64,000 nucleotides of DNA from CALHVX01 sp039198065. Lineage in GTDB: Bacteria > Pseudomonadota > Gammaproteobacteria > Pseudomonadales > Azotimanducaceae. The stretch spans positions 111,733-175,732 of the forward strand of contig JBCCTU010000009.1 of assembly GCA_039198065.1 (NCBI GenBank), given 5' to 3'. This document shows positions 42,063-51,281 of the stretch, piece by piece. The notes under the pieces were generated by a model, which ran no database searches, was not told the origin of the DNA, and saw only the letters and a program-made list of their open reading frames with translations. The translations under genes were made by a program, and so were the position numbers. Each line of letters opens with the position of its first letter. Position 1 is the stretch's first letter.

Positions 42063-45000
42063 ATGCGTTGTCGTTTCCTGCAGCGCTCACCGGAACCTCC
42101 GGCGAGCGCATGGCGCCACAGGCTCTGGTTTCTTTTCTTCGTCATTTTTTTTCCGCAGCCCCTTCTTGCCGGTGACGACGCCGCAGCCCTGAGCCTGCAA
42201 CCGGAACGTACGGCGACCATCTCGACGCGGACGGCCACCTGGATGAATCTTGATGTCGACCCCACCGGATCGACGCTGGTTCTGGATGTGCTTGGCGACC
42301 TCTACTCGCTGCCGGTGTCTGGCGGTACGGCGACGCGATTGACCGATGGCCTCGCCTTTGACAGTCAACCGCGCTTTTCCCCGGATGGAAACCGGATCGT
42401 ATTCATAAGCGATCGCGGTGGTTTCGACGAGCTGTGGACCATTGCCCCAGACGGCAGCGACCCACACCGGATCGCCAAAGGCTCGTCCCAGCACGACCTC
42501 GCATCGCCTGCTTGGTCACCGGATGGTCAGCACGTGGTTGTCTCGCGACAGAGCTGGGGGCTGCGTACGTTTGAACTCTGGGCCTACCCGGTCAACGGCG
42601 GCACCGGCGTTCAGCTTACGAAAGCATCGCCAAAGAAAGGCACACCGGCGCGTGACCGGGGCAACAGCCTGGGACCCGTGTACTCGCCGGACGGCCAGTA
42701 TCTGTACTACGCGCGCAAGCGCGGTGGATTTGCCTACAACGTTCGCTTTCCCCTCTGGCAGATCGCGCGGCACGACCTGCGCAGCGATCGGATGACGGTG
42801 ATCAGTGCGCTTCCGGGCAGTGCGTTCAAACCGACGTTGTCCCCTGACGGTGAGCGGTTGGCCTATGCCACGCGGGATCAGCAGGCAACGGTGCTGCGGC
42901 TTCGAAATCTGAAGACCGGCGAAGACCGGCGTTACGCTGTTCCCCTCGAGGACGACGAACAGGAAAGCCGCTACACACGCGACCTGTTACCGAACTTCGC
43001 CTTTCATCCGAATGGCGACAGCCTATTTCTCAGCAGCAAGGGCAGACCGGTCCAGCTGAATCTCGAGGATGGGACCCTGAGGGCCATACCGTTTCAGGTC
43101 GAAGCCACTGTGGAACTCGGCGCACTCAGTCGCCACAGCTACCGACTGGGTGAGGGACCGGTTCGAGCGCGAGCGCTCATGCAGCCGGACCTGTCCCCGG
43201 ACGGTGGGGCATTGGTGTTCAGTGCCTTTCGGCGGATCTACCGCTACGACCTGGCGAGCGAGTCGCTCAAGGCGCTTACGCGAGAGGACCAGTCAGCGTT
43301 TTACCCGCGGTTCTCGCCCGACGGGCGCACCGTGGCGTACCTCACCTGGGACATAGATGGAGGGCACGTCTTCAGTATCGGTGCCGAGGGTGGACGGCCG
43401 CGACGGCTTACGCGCGACGCGGGGCACTATCAAGAGCTTGCCTACTCGCCGGACGGGCGTCGCCTGGTCACGCTCAAGGGCAGTCGCTTTGAACGGCGGA
43501 CCCGGGAGTACGATGGTGGACCAACGGTCGATGCGGATCTCGTTTGGCTCCCGGCCCGTGGCGGTCCGCTGACGCGTATCTGGCCAGCGACCGGTGTTTC
43601 TAACCTCCACTTCGTCGGTGGCGACAGCGATCGAATCTTCTTCAACGTTGGCAATTCGAACTTTGCCCGCTCCGAAGCCGGGGGCCTGACGTCGATTCGC
43701 TTTGACGGCACCGATCTGCGAAACGAGCTTTCGGTCATCGGCCCGGGGATTTACTCGGCGGAAGGCGACGTTCAGATCGGAGCCGTACGGTTGGCGCCGG
43801 ACGGTAAGACTCTGGCCTTACTGCATGCGGATCAGCTCTACCTGGCCCAACGACTCAATCCATTTCTGGCAAACCAGAAACTCAAGCTGACCGCCGCCCA
43901 GTTGCCCGTTATCCGGTTGACCAACATCGGTGCGCACTACGCCTTCTTCGATCGTGCCGGTGACCACGTGTATTGGATGGTCGGCTCAACGCTGCACCGC
44001 CGATCTCTCGATTCGATCCAGTGGATCCCGGCGGCGAATGACGCTGCAACGGCCGACGAAACGGCAGCCGACACAGCCGAGGCTACGGCCGATTCGGGAT
44101 CGGAAGTCCCATCAGCAGCGGTCGCATCGGACGACGCTCCAGCGCCGATCGACTTTACGAGCTTTGAGCCCTTCGAGGCGCACGAGGCGGTCGAGCAGTG
44201 GAAGGTCGACGTGTACCGGCCTCGGGCGGAACCCGCGGGGCGTCTGGCTCTTGTTGGCGGCACAGCGCTGCCGATGACCGGGCGAGCAGATGCCGTGGTC
44301 ATCGAGGACTCGGTGGTGCTCGTGAACGGATCTCGCATTGAGGCCGTCGGAACGCGGGATTCTGTAACCGTTCCCGAGGATGCCCGGGTCATCGACGTCA
44401 CCGGCAAGACGATCATGCCGGGCTTCATCGACGCGCACGCGCATTTCAGACCCTATAAAGACCTGCATGCGACGAGTGACTGGTCGTTGCTCGCCAACCT
44501 CGCCTTTGGCGTGACCACCGGACTAGATGTTCAGCCGAGCACGACGGACATTCTCGCTTACGAAGAGGCGACGGATGCGGGGTTGATGCTTGGACCCCGG
44601 ACACTGTCGACGGGACCCGGGATCTTCAGCAACAACAGTTTTGCCAAGCCCGAGGAAGCGTACTTTGTGCTCAAGCGCTATCGGGATCACTACGGTGTGC
44701 GCAATTTGAAAGCGTACATCTCCGGCGATCGCAAACAGCGCCAGTGGTTGGTTCAAGCGGCCAGGGAACTGAAGCTCAACCCAACGACCGAGGGTGCGTT
44801 GGATATGAAGCTCGGGCTGACGCACGCGCTCGATGGGTTTAGCGGTAACGAGCACAACTTCCCGCTGCAGGTACTGTACGACGACGTTGTGCAGCTCTTG
44901 GCTGCAAGCCAAATGTCCAGCGTGCCGACGTTGCTAGTGCTCTACGGGGGCCCCTGGGGAGAGGAACACTTTTACAGCCGCGAAAACCCCATCGACAACG

Positions 45001-45479
45001 AACGATTGCGCCGATTTACACCACGGAAGTTCCTCGAGCGGCGCGCGCTGCGCCGGCCGATCTGGGTATCCGACGCGGAAGAGCGTTTCCAGCAGGTCGC
45101 CTCCCAGGCGCTGAAACTCGCACGAGCTGGCGTGCCGGTGGGCATTGGTGCTCACGGACAACTTCAGGGACTGGGGTACCACTGGGAACTCTGGGCCGTT
45201 GCCAGTGGTGGCTTCGAGCCCATTGAGGCGCTTCGTGCGGCTACCATCGAAGGGGCGCGGATCATCGGCGTTGAGTCCTCGATTGGATCCATCGAGCCCG
45301 GCAAGCTTGCGGACCTCGTGGTACTGAACCGGAACCCGCTGGCCGATCTGCGCGCGACGGCTGAGGTGGATCGGGTCATGCGCGGAGGGTTCCTCTACCG
45401 CGGTGAAACCCTCGACCGGCAATGGCCTGAGCCGGCTCCTCTTCCCGAGCAGTGGTGGCAACGCACCGATTCGCAGTGA
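42063..45479 (+). CDS. Exported TolB-like propeller/amidohydrolase fusion
   Basis: The 1,138-residue protein has a signal peptide (LWFLFFVIFFPQPLLAG) and two large parts. Residues ~40-640 are a run of PD40/WD40-like beta-propeller blades with repeated FSPDGNRIVFISDR-type motifs. After an Ala/Asp-rich linker (~660-700), residues ~720-1,130 form an amidohydrolase: VEDSVVLVNGSRIEAVG-type N-terminal strands, metal-binding GFIDAHAHFRP, a central KAYISGDRK lysine region, HGQLQGLGYHWELWA and GKLADLVVLNRNPL at the end. Such fusions occur in marine bacteria and probably hydrolyse cyclic amides or peptides in the periplasm. Start ATG 42063. Confidence 0.9.
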   Translation: MRCRFLQRSPEPPASAWRHRLWFLFFVIFFPQPLLAGDDAAALSLQPERTATISTRTATWMNLDVDPTGSTLVLDVLGDLYSLPVSGGTATRLTDGLAFDSQPRFSPDGNRIVFISDRGGFDELWTIAPDGSDPHRIAKGSSQHDLASPAWSPDGQHVVVSRQSWGLRTFELWAYPVNGGTGVQLTKASPKKGTPARDRGNSLGPVYSPDGQYLYYARKRGGFAYNVRFPLWQIARHDLRSDRMTVISALPGSAFKPTLSPDGERLAYATRDQQATVLRLRNLKTGEDRRYAVPLEDDEQESRYTRDLLPNFAFHPNGDSLFLSSKGRPVQLNLEDGTLRAIPFQVEATVELGALSRHSYRLGEGPVRARALMQPDLSPDGGALVFSAFRRIYRYDLASESLKALTREDQSAFYPRFSPDGRTVAYLTWDIDGGHVFSIGAEGGRPRRLTRDAGHYQELAYSPDGRRLVTLKGSRFERRTREYDGGPTVDADLVWLPARGGPLTRIWPATGVSNLHFVGGDSDRIFFNVGNSNFARSEAGGLTSIRFDGTDLRNELSVIGPGIYSAEGDVQIGAVRLAPDGKTLALLHADQLYLAQRLNPFLANQKLKLTAAQLPVIRLTNIGAHYAFFDRAGDHVYWMVGSTLHRRSLDSIQWIPAANDAATADETAADTAEATADSGSEVPSAAVASDDAPAPIDFTSFEPFEAHEAVEQWKVDVYRPRAEPAGRLALVGGTALPMTGRADAVVIEDSVVLVNGSRIEAVGTRDSVTVPEDARVIDVTGKTIMPGFIDAHAHFRPYKDLHATSDWSLLANLAFGVTTGLDVQPSTTDILAYEEATDAGLMLGPRTLSTGPGIFSNNSFAKPEEAYFVLKRYRDHYGVRNLKAYISGDRKQRQWLVQAARELKLNPTTEGALDMKLGLTHALDGFSGNEHNFPLQVLYDDVVQLLAASQMSSVPTLLVLYGGPWGEEHFYSRENPIDNERLRRFTPRKFLERRALRRPIWVSDAEERFQQVASQALKLARAGVPVGIGAHGQLQGLGYHWELWAVASGGFEPIEALRAATIEGARIIGVESSIGSIEPGKLADLVVLNRNPLADLRATAEVDRVMRGGFLYRGETLDRQWPEPAPLPEQWWQRTDSQ

Positions 45480-45533
45480 TTCGGACCCCTCGTGGTGAGG
45501 CTGGCGTCAGGCAGCCGTCGCCGTAACAGCGTC

Positions 45534-45563
45534 TTGGCACCCGATGCACGGTTCGAGTGCCAA
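45534..45563. promoter_or_regulatory. Perfect 7-bp dyad upstream of the kinase cassette
   Basis: TTGGCAC (45534-45540) and GTGCCAA (45557-45563) form a perfect inverted repeat with a 16-base spacer. It lies in the 228-base gap between the amidohydrolase and the histidine kinase operon, about 145 bases before the kinase ATG. Arms of this kind suit a dimeric regulator; alternatively they form an RNA hairpin ending the upstream transcript. Nothing else in the gap looks like a gene. Confidence 0.3.
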
Positions 45564-45707
45564 CTGCCGCACAGAATAGCGATTCCTTAGCTTCTAAAGT
45601 CGACGAACAGTTAGTCACGGGAACCTGACTCTAGGCGAACACGGACCGTTCGGTAGAGCACGCATCATGGGACACCGTCCAAGTCGACAACCGGAGCACC
45701 AGGGAAG

Positions 45708-47582
45708 ATGACCGGATCGAGCCAAACGCTCATACAGCGCACCCTCGCGCTGTGCGCTCTCTTATTCGCAGGTGCGTTGCTCGCATTGCTGCTGCTGCTG
45801 TCGAGCGATCCGCAGCAAGCGATAAGCAAGCATGCCGATCAACGACTGCGATTTCTCGATGATGCAGCCAGCGGTCTGGAAGACCGGCTCGAAGGCCGAG
45901 ATGCCACAACCGTAGACCCGGTTGCCATCGCGCAGCTGCGGGAAGGGATCCACAGCGTTTTACCCGCTGCAGGCGCCGACCTGATCGCCCTGTACCGAGA
46001 GAATGGCGCACTCGATCAGCTGCGACGCAAGCTGCTCGCAGCGCTCAGCAGCGTTCGCGATATTCAGGTTGCGCAGCCGGAACAAATTCAAGTGCAGCTG
46101 GCGACCCTTGAGGTCGAATGGTCCGCGCTCATCGGAGCGTTGGAAGACATCGAGCAGGCTCAGGCCGCGGCACTGACCGCCAGCGAGACGCTCACGGACA
46201 GCAATCGTTCCCTGGTTAGCGGCCTTCGGCTGCGAGGTCTGAATGAACTGGCCGGTGCGCTGTACGAATCCGAACGCGCGCTGCGCGCGGGACTGTCGGT
46301 CAACCTTGCGGGGCTGGCTCGTCAGCCGCGCTACTTCGAACCGGCGAGCGCGTCGCTGAGTAGCGCCGACAAGACCTCGATCGATCGCTTGAACGCGACG
46401 GCCCAGACGTTGGTCGCAGCCCGCAGCCAATTAGCTACGGCGTTGGATGGGCTGAGCGTCGCAGGCTTTAGAAGCGCACTGACTGAGCTCCGCGAGCAGC
46501 TGGCCCAGGACGCACTGGCCCGACTTGCCGTGGTCAACGAGGCGAGGATTCTCTTGAACATGTACACGCTTCTGTTGCTCGGTGTGTTGGCGTATTTCGG
46601 ATTCCGCCTGGCACGAAGCTATCAGGCATTGAATCGATCACACGACGACCTGGAACTTCGGGTGCAGGAGCGTACCCAGGATCTAGAGCAGGCGTTGTCC
46701 GAGCTCAAAGACTCTCAAAGTCAGCTGGTGCAGGCGGAAAAACTGTCGTCCCTGGGTCAACTCGTAGCGGGGGTCATGCATGAGATCAACACACCGCTGC
46801 TGTACGTCCAAAACAACGTCAGTGTTACCGCAGAAATGACTGAAGAGTTGAAGGCATACCTCGATCTGACGTTGCCCCTGCTCACGAGTCCGGATCTGGC
46901 CACGGCTCAGTCGCGCGCGACCACGATTTACCGACAGCGGGAGCGCTACGACGCTGACGCTCTTGGCGAGACGGCTACGGCATCCGTCGATCTGACTCGG
47001 GACAGTATCGAAGGCCTCAACCAGATCAGTGAGCTGGTGCAGTCGCTGAAGGACTTCAGCCGACTGGATCGCGCTGCGGAGGATCGCTACGACGTCCGCG
47101 AAGGCTTAGAAAAAACACTCGTTATTACGCGTAACCTGTTGAAAACAGGTGTGAAAGTGACAAAGGATTTCGGTGAAGTACCGGAAATCCTTTGCGCCCC
47201 GTCGCGCATCAATCAGATCTTTATCAACCTGATCACCAACGCGGTGCAGGCGATGGACGGCAAGGGGGAGCTGAGTTTGTCCACCCGGGATGCCGGGGAT
47301 TGGGTTGAAATCGTCATTGAGGACAGCGGTTGCGGCATTGCGGCTGACGATCTCGAGCGGATCATGGATCCGTTTTTCACGACCAAACCCGTCGGGCAGG
47401 GCACGGGGCTCGGTTTGTCGATCGTCAACAAGATCGTGCACGACCACGGCGGTCAGATCCTGGTCGATTCACAGGTAGGGCAGGGGACGCGCTTCACCCT
47501 CGGCTTCCCTGCAGCGGAGCAGACCCGCCCGATACCGCTCGCAACCGAATCTGCCAATGACGACGGAGAGGAGGCCGCCTGA
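45708..47582 (+). CDS. Membrane sensor histidine kinase with helical periplasmic domain
   Basis: The 624-residue kinase has a first span at ~12-32, a periplasmic region of ~250 residues that is almost all heptad-like helix, a second span at ~291-309, then a coiled coil. The phospho-acceptor is His368 in AGVMHEINTPLLYVQNN. The ATP-binding domain shows INQIFINLITNAVQAM, EDSGCGIAADD and PFFTTKPVGQGTGLGLSIVNKI. A long insert separates the His box from the ATP domain. The stop TGA overlaps the ATG of the next gene, so kinase and receiver protein are made together. Confidence 0.93.
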   Translation: MTGSSQTLIQRTLALCALLFAGALLALLLLLSSDPQQAISKHADQRLRFLDDAASGLEDRLEGRDATTVDPVAIAQLREGIHSVLPAAGADLIALYRENGALDQLRRKLLAALSSVRDIQVAQPEQIQVQLATLEVEWSALIGALEDIEQAQAAALTASETLTDSNRSLVSGLRLRGLNELAGALYESERALRAGLSVNLAGLARQPRYFEPASASLSSADKTSIDRLNATAQTLVAARSQLATALDGLSVAGFRSALTELREQLAQDALARLAVVNEARILLNMYTLLLLGVLAYFGFRLARSYQALNRSHDDLELRVQERTQDLEQALSELKDSQSQLVQAEKLSSLGQLVAGVMHEINTPLLYVQNNVSVTAEMTEELKAYLDLTLPLLTSPDLATAQSRATTIYRQRERYDADALGETATASVDLTRDSIEGLNQISELVQSLKDFSRLDRAAEDRYDVREGLEKTLVITRNLLKTGVKVTKDFGEVPEILCAPSRINQIFINLITNAVQAMDGKGELSLSTRDAGDWVEIVIEDSGCGIAADDLERIMDPFFTTKPVGQGTGLGLSIVNKIVHDHGGQILVDSQVGQGTRFTLGFPAAEQTRPIPLATESANDDGEEAA

Positions 47583-48844
47583 TGTTGCAAGTAGTAGACA
47601 ACGGCTCGGCGACCAACCGCCCCGCCACGATTCTGTTCGTTGATGACGAACCGCGGGTACTCACCTCCATGCGGGCCTTGTTCCGAAAGGGGTACACGGT
47701 GCTTACGGCGAATTCCGGTGCCGAAGCGCTTGCGATCCTTGAGTCTCGCACGGTGGATCTCGTGATCTCTGATCAGCGCATGCCGGAAATGACGGGCGTC
47801 GAACTGCTCGCCAAAGTGCGCACCGAATACCCGGCAACGGAGCGAATTCTGTTGACGGGGTACGCCGATCTCAGTGCCATCGAGGCTGCCCTTAACGAAG
47901 CCGAGGTCTCGCGCTATCTGTGTAAGCCGTGCCCACCCGGGGAACTTCGAGCGGCGGCTGCCGCCGTGCTTGGCCAGGAACCGACGTTGCCGGCAGCAGC
48001 GAACGAGGCTCAGCTGTTAGCCGATGTGGTTGTCTTAAACCCCGAGAACCGCGCTGCCACGCCGGCTGCCGAGCCCGCTGCAATGAAGGCTTCGGAAGCT
48101 CAAGAGGTAGCGGCGGAGCCAAGCGTTTCATCGACGGAAACCCCAGTCCAAAAAGCAGTCCAAGAAACAGCCGAAAAAGCAGCCGAAGAAACAGCTAACG
48201 GCAAAACTGCGCCCGCAGATGCCAACGACCCGGCGCCCCAGCGGCCCGGTCCCGCGGCGTCCAGCGGAGCGAACGCAGGCGCAGCGGCGGTGCTCGTCCT
48301 GACAGAAGATCCATCTCTGGCAGAGGAACTTAAAGCCGTGGTTGCGACGCTGCCGGGGTCACCGATTGAGGAGCTGAACACACAGCCCAAGCGTCGCGCC
48401 AAGGGTGCGCCGTGTCTGGTTGCCACCAGCGTCGACCAAGCCCGCATGCAGCTCGCCAGCGGTGACGTTGCCGTCGTGATAACAGACCTGGCCAACGACA
48501 GTGCGAGTCTCGATGCGATTCGAACGACGCTGGCGGGCCCCTGGCCGACGCCGCACTTTGTCGTCGCCGCCGACCGCGCGGACGCCAGCCGGTTGATCAA
48601 CCTGATCAATGGCGGCGCGATTTACCGGTTCCTGCTGAAACCCGTCGCGGCGGGGCAGTGTCGCTTGTGGCTGCATTCCGCTCGCCGGAGCTTCGTGGAA
48701 CAGGACCCCGATCGTCAGGCCGCGGCGGCCGCTCAATCGACGGACACGCCGACTTCGCCATCGGCATTGCCGTTCGGCACGCGCGCAGCGAACGAAGCCT
48801 GGTGGACTCGCTTGCTGGCGCGACTCCTTGGCCGCTGGAGCTGA
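47582..48844 (+). CDS. Response regulator with two receiver-like domains and no output domain
   Basis: The 420-residue protein starts with a complete receiver domain: ILFVDDEPRVLTSM, phospho-acceptor Asp in LVISDQRMPEMTG, LLTGYAD and YLCKPCPPGEL. An Ala/Glu/Thr-rich linker (~140-225) follows, then a second receiver-like domain: VLVLTEDPSLAEEL, an Asp in VAVVITDLAND and a Lys in YRFLLKPVAAGQ. The Thr of the LTxY motif is replaced by Ala. There is no DNA-binding, GGDEF, EAL or HD-GYP domain, so it should act by protein contacts. It lies between the cognate kinase and a TonB-like protein in one operon. Confidence 0.88.
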   Translation: MLQVVDNGSATNRPATILFVDDEPRVLTSMRALFRKGYTVLTANSGAEALAILESRTVDLVISDQRMPEMTGVELLAKVRTEYPATERILLTGYADLSAIEAALNEAEVSRYLCKPCPPGELRAAAAAVLGQEPTLPAAANEAQLLADVVVLNPENRAATPAAEPAAMKASEAQEVAAEPSVSSTETPVQKAVQETAEKAAEETANGKTAPADANDPAPQRPGPAASSGANAGAAAVLVLTEDPSLAEELKAVVATLPGSPIEELNTQPKRRAKGAPCLVATSVDQARMQLASGDVAVVITDLANDSASLDAIRTTLAGPWPTPHFVVAADRADASRLINLINGGAIYRFLLKPVAAGQCRLWLHSARRSFVEQDPDRQAAAAAQSTDTPTSPSALPFGTRAANEAWWTRLLARLLGRWS

Positions 48845-48848
48845 TGCC

Positions 48849-50246
48849 ATGGCGACGGCAGTGCGAACGGAAAGCGGACTCTTTGAAAGCTTTGGCTTGG
48901 CGGCGCTGTTTGTGGTCGCCGGCGTCTTCGGAACGGCGGCGTTCATGCAGACTGGGGCGCAACAGGATCAGCTGAGCCTCCCTGCGTTGCCGGGGATGGC
49001 CACCCGGCCGGTTGCCGGTGGCACCGACTCAGAGCTTGGCGGTAACGGCTTGATTGGTTTGGCTGAGGATGCGTTTGCCGCCGGCAACATTCTGAGTCCG
49101 GCCGGGGCAAATGCGCTCCACTTCTACCAGCTGGCGCTCGAGCAGGTACCCGGCGACGAAGCCGCGTGGAAGGGGCTTCAACAAACGATTGAATACGCGG
49201 TGTCCTCGGGTGAAGCGGCGCTGTTCCAGAACCGTTGGGACGACGCCGAGGCGATCGCGACACAGGTCCTCACCGTCGTTCCGGGAGAAGAATCGGCCCG
49301 GGCGCTCCGGCTGCGGGCGATCCAGGAACGCGACATCGAAGCGCTGATTACTGCGGCCCGAGATCACGAGGCCGCCGGTCGCATCGACGGGCCGCGTGGA
49401 TTTAACGCCGTGTCCAGTTACCGCAAAGTGCTGCGTCGAGTGCCCGATCATCGTGCAGCCGCGGCGGGCCTTGCGTCTCTCGCGCAGCGATTGCTGGCGT
49501 CAGCGCAGACCGCTGCCCTCGCCGGTGAAGCAGAGTCAGCGCAGGCCTTTCTGCGTCGCGCTCGGGGTATCGATGAGACCTTGCCGGAACTAGAGCTGGT
49601 GGAAGCGTCGTTGACCAACCGTGTTGTCGACGAGCGTAACCGCGATCTGGCACAGCTGTTGACCTCGGCCGCGACGGCACTGTCCGCAGAGCGTCTCATG
49701 CCGCCGGCAGAGGGCAACGCGTTTGATCTCTATGAAGAAGCGCTGGCCCTGGATCCAGCGTCTGAAGCCGCGCAGCGGGGGCAGGCCCTAACCATCAGCG
49801 CTCTGTTCAATCGCGTGCGGGCCCAGATCGAAGAGTCGAAGCTGTTTGAGGCAGATTCAACGCTCACGTTTCTGTCGCGCACGGACGCGGATCCGTCTCG
49901 CATAGCAGAACTACAGGCCGATCTGCTCTACGCGGAACGGCTGGCGGCAGCGCGACGCGGCGAGTTTGGTGACCTGGTCTCGCTGAGCGACCTCGAGGTG
50001 ATTCGGCGTACCGCACCGGAGCCGCCAAAGAAGCGCATCGGCAACCTCCAGGAAGGGTGGGTTGAGGTGCTCTTTACCGTCGGTATCGATGGACGGGTAC
50101 TGAATCCCGAGGTTGCGGACAGTTCTGATACGGTGTTCGAACGCAGCGCGCTCAGTGCGATTCGCAGCTGGCGGTTCAAGCCCTACCTCGTCGATGGACG
50201 TCCGTTACCGATTCGCTCCGGTATCCGCTTCAGTTTTCAGATCTGA
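48849..50246 (+). CDS. TPR-rich protein with N-terminal anchor and TonB C-terminal domain
   Basis: The 465-residue protein has one membrane span near the N-terminus (SFGLAALFVVAGVFGTAAF), so the rest is periplasmic. Residues ~45-370 are helical repeats with TPR-like pairs (ALHFYQLALEQVPGDEAAWKGL and similar). The last ~75 residues are a TonB C-terminal domain: GWVEVLFTVGIDGRVLNPEV, SALSAIRSWRFKPYLVDG and the final SGIRFSFQI. No Pro-rich spacer or ExbBD genes are seen, unlike energy-transducing TonB. ATG 48849 has GGAG eight bases upstream and follows the receiver stop by four bases. Confidence 0.85.
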   Translation: MATAVRTESGLFESFGLAALFVVAGVFGTAAFMQTGAQQDQLSLPALPGMATRPVAGGTDSELGGNGLIGLAEDAFAAGNILSPAGANALHFYQLALEQVPGDEAAWKGLQQTIEYAVSSGEAALFQNRWDDAEAIATQVLTVVPGEESARALRLRAIQERDIEALITAARDHEAAGRIDGPRGFNAVSSYRKVLRRVPDHRAAAAGLASLAQRLLASAQTAALAGEAESAQAFLRRARGIDETLPELELVEASLTNRVVDERNRDLAQLLTSAATALSAERLMPPAEGNAFDLYEEALALDPASEAAQRGQALTISALFNRVRAQIEESKLFEADSTLTFLSRTDADPSRIAELQADLLYAERLAAARRGEFGDLVSLSDLEVIRRTAPEPPKKRIGNLQEGWVEVLFTVGIDGRVLNPEVADSSDTVFERSALSAIRSWRFKPYLVDGRPLPIRSGIRFSFQI

Positions 50247-50273
50247 GTACTGAGTGAGGTCGCCGCGCCGGGC

Positions 50274-51275
50274 TCAGCCACCGGCGGCGAGCGCGTCCAT
50301 CAAGCGGCTGGTCGCGTCCCAGATCGGCGCGGCCCGCTCGATCGGCGTCCGCCCCATTCTGACCAACACCAGATCCGCGTCCGGGTCTACTACGATGCGC
50401 TGGCCGTCGTAACCGCTGGCGAAGTACCGCGGCCCCGTTGGCTCGCGCCACCAGTGCGCCCCGTAGGCTTCGGTACCGTCGTTGAAGGACTCGGCAGTGC
50501 CGTAGCCCGCCCAGCCGGGAGGCAGAATCTGCTGCTCATCCCATTGCCCATCGCGAAGATAGAGCAGTCCGAAGCGAAGAAAGTCCCGCGGTTCGGCGAG
50601 CAGAAACGATGACCCGATGAACGTGCCGCTGTGGTCGAACCGCGGCGTTGCCGAACGCATACCGAGCGGCTCGAACAGGCGCTCCTGTGCGTAGCGCAAG
50701 AACTCCGTAGGCCCCCCGAGCTGATCTCGCAGGGCCCGGCAGATGATGTTCGTGGTCCCGCTTGAATAGGCGAACTGGGTGCCCGGTGTATGGATCAGCG
50801 GTTTGCTCGCCGCGTACGCACCGGTGTCACGGCGTCCGTCTCCAAACAGCATCGGAATGACGTCACTGGCTTGGCCGTCGACGTAGTCCTCGCGAAACTC
50901 AAGCCCGCTGCGCATGGCGAGTAGCTGATCAAGGGTGATTGCCGAGCGTTCATCGTCACGCCATTCCGGTACGGGGAGCGGTTGATCAACGTCCCAGTGA
51001 CCGTCCGCTACTAAGCAGCCGGCAAGCGCGTGCGTAATGCTCTTGGCGATCGACCAGGAATACTGGAGGTAGCCCGCGTTGGCGCCATGGTCGTAGCGCT
51101 CGTAGACGAGTTCACCGCCAGCAGCGATCAACAGTGCGTAGGTTACGTCGGGCGCTGCGAGCCCATCGAACAGTGAGTCAATCGCGTCGGTACTGGCGCG
51201 GTTCGTAAGTGCTGACCGCTCGCCGCGCGTCCAGCGCTTCGTAGGCCAAGGCGTGGTTGAGGGGTACGTGCTCAT
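50274..51275 (-). CDS. Beta-lactamase-family serine hydrolase
   Basis: The 333-residue protein has the penicillin-binding-protein/beta-lactamase fold: catalytic Ser and Lys in YSWSIAKSITHAL, Tyr in AYSSGTTN, and the C-terminal HWWREPTGPRYFASGYDGQ in place of KTG. It has no signal peptide. Class C-like relatives are esterases, amidases or lactonases more often than drug-resistance enzymes. It is the second gene after the glycine-zipper lipoprotein (six bases between), and converges on the TPR-TonB gene. Confidence 0.85.
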   Translation of the reverse strand: MSTYPSTTPWPTKRWTRGERSALTNRASTDAIDSLFDGLAAPDVTYALLIAAGGELVYERYDHGANAGYLQYSWSIAKSITHALAGCLVADGHWDVDQPLPVPEWRDDERSAITLDQLLAMRSGLEFREDYVDGQASDVIPMLFGDGRRDTGAYAASKPLIHTPGTQFAYSSGTTNIICRALRDQLGGPTEFLRYAQERLFEPLGMRSATPRFDHSGTFIGSSFLLAEPRDFLRFGLLYLRDGQWDEQQILPPGWAGYGTAESFNDGTEAYGAHWWREPTGPRYFASGYDGQRIVVDPDADLVLVRMGRTPIERAAPIWDATSRLMDALAAGG

Positions 51276-51281
51276 TGGGCA

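Noticed and set aside
45534..45550. TGGCAC as the -24 element of a sigma-54 promoter
   Set aside because: The GC of a -12 element is not at the required spacing (eight instead of ten bases after GG).
48828..48848. TTG 48828 as start of the TPR-TonB gene
   Set aside because: ATG 48849 has GGAG at proper spacing and follows the receiver gene stop; the earlier start overlaps that gene without a ribosome site.
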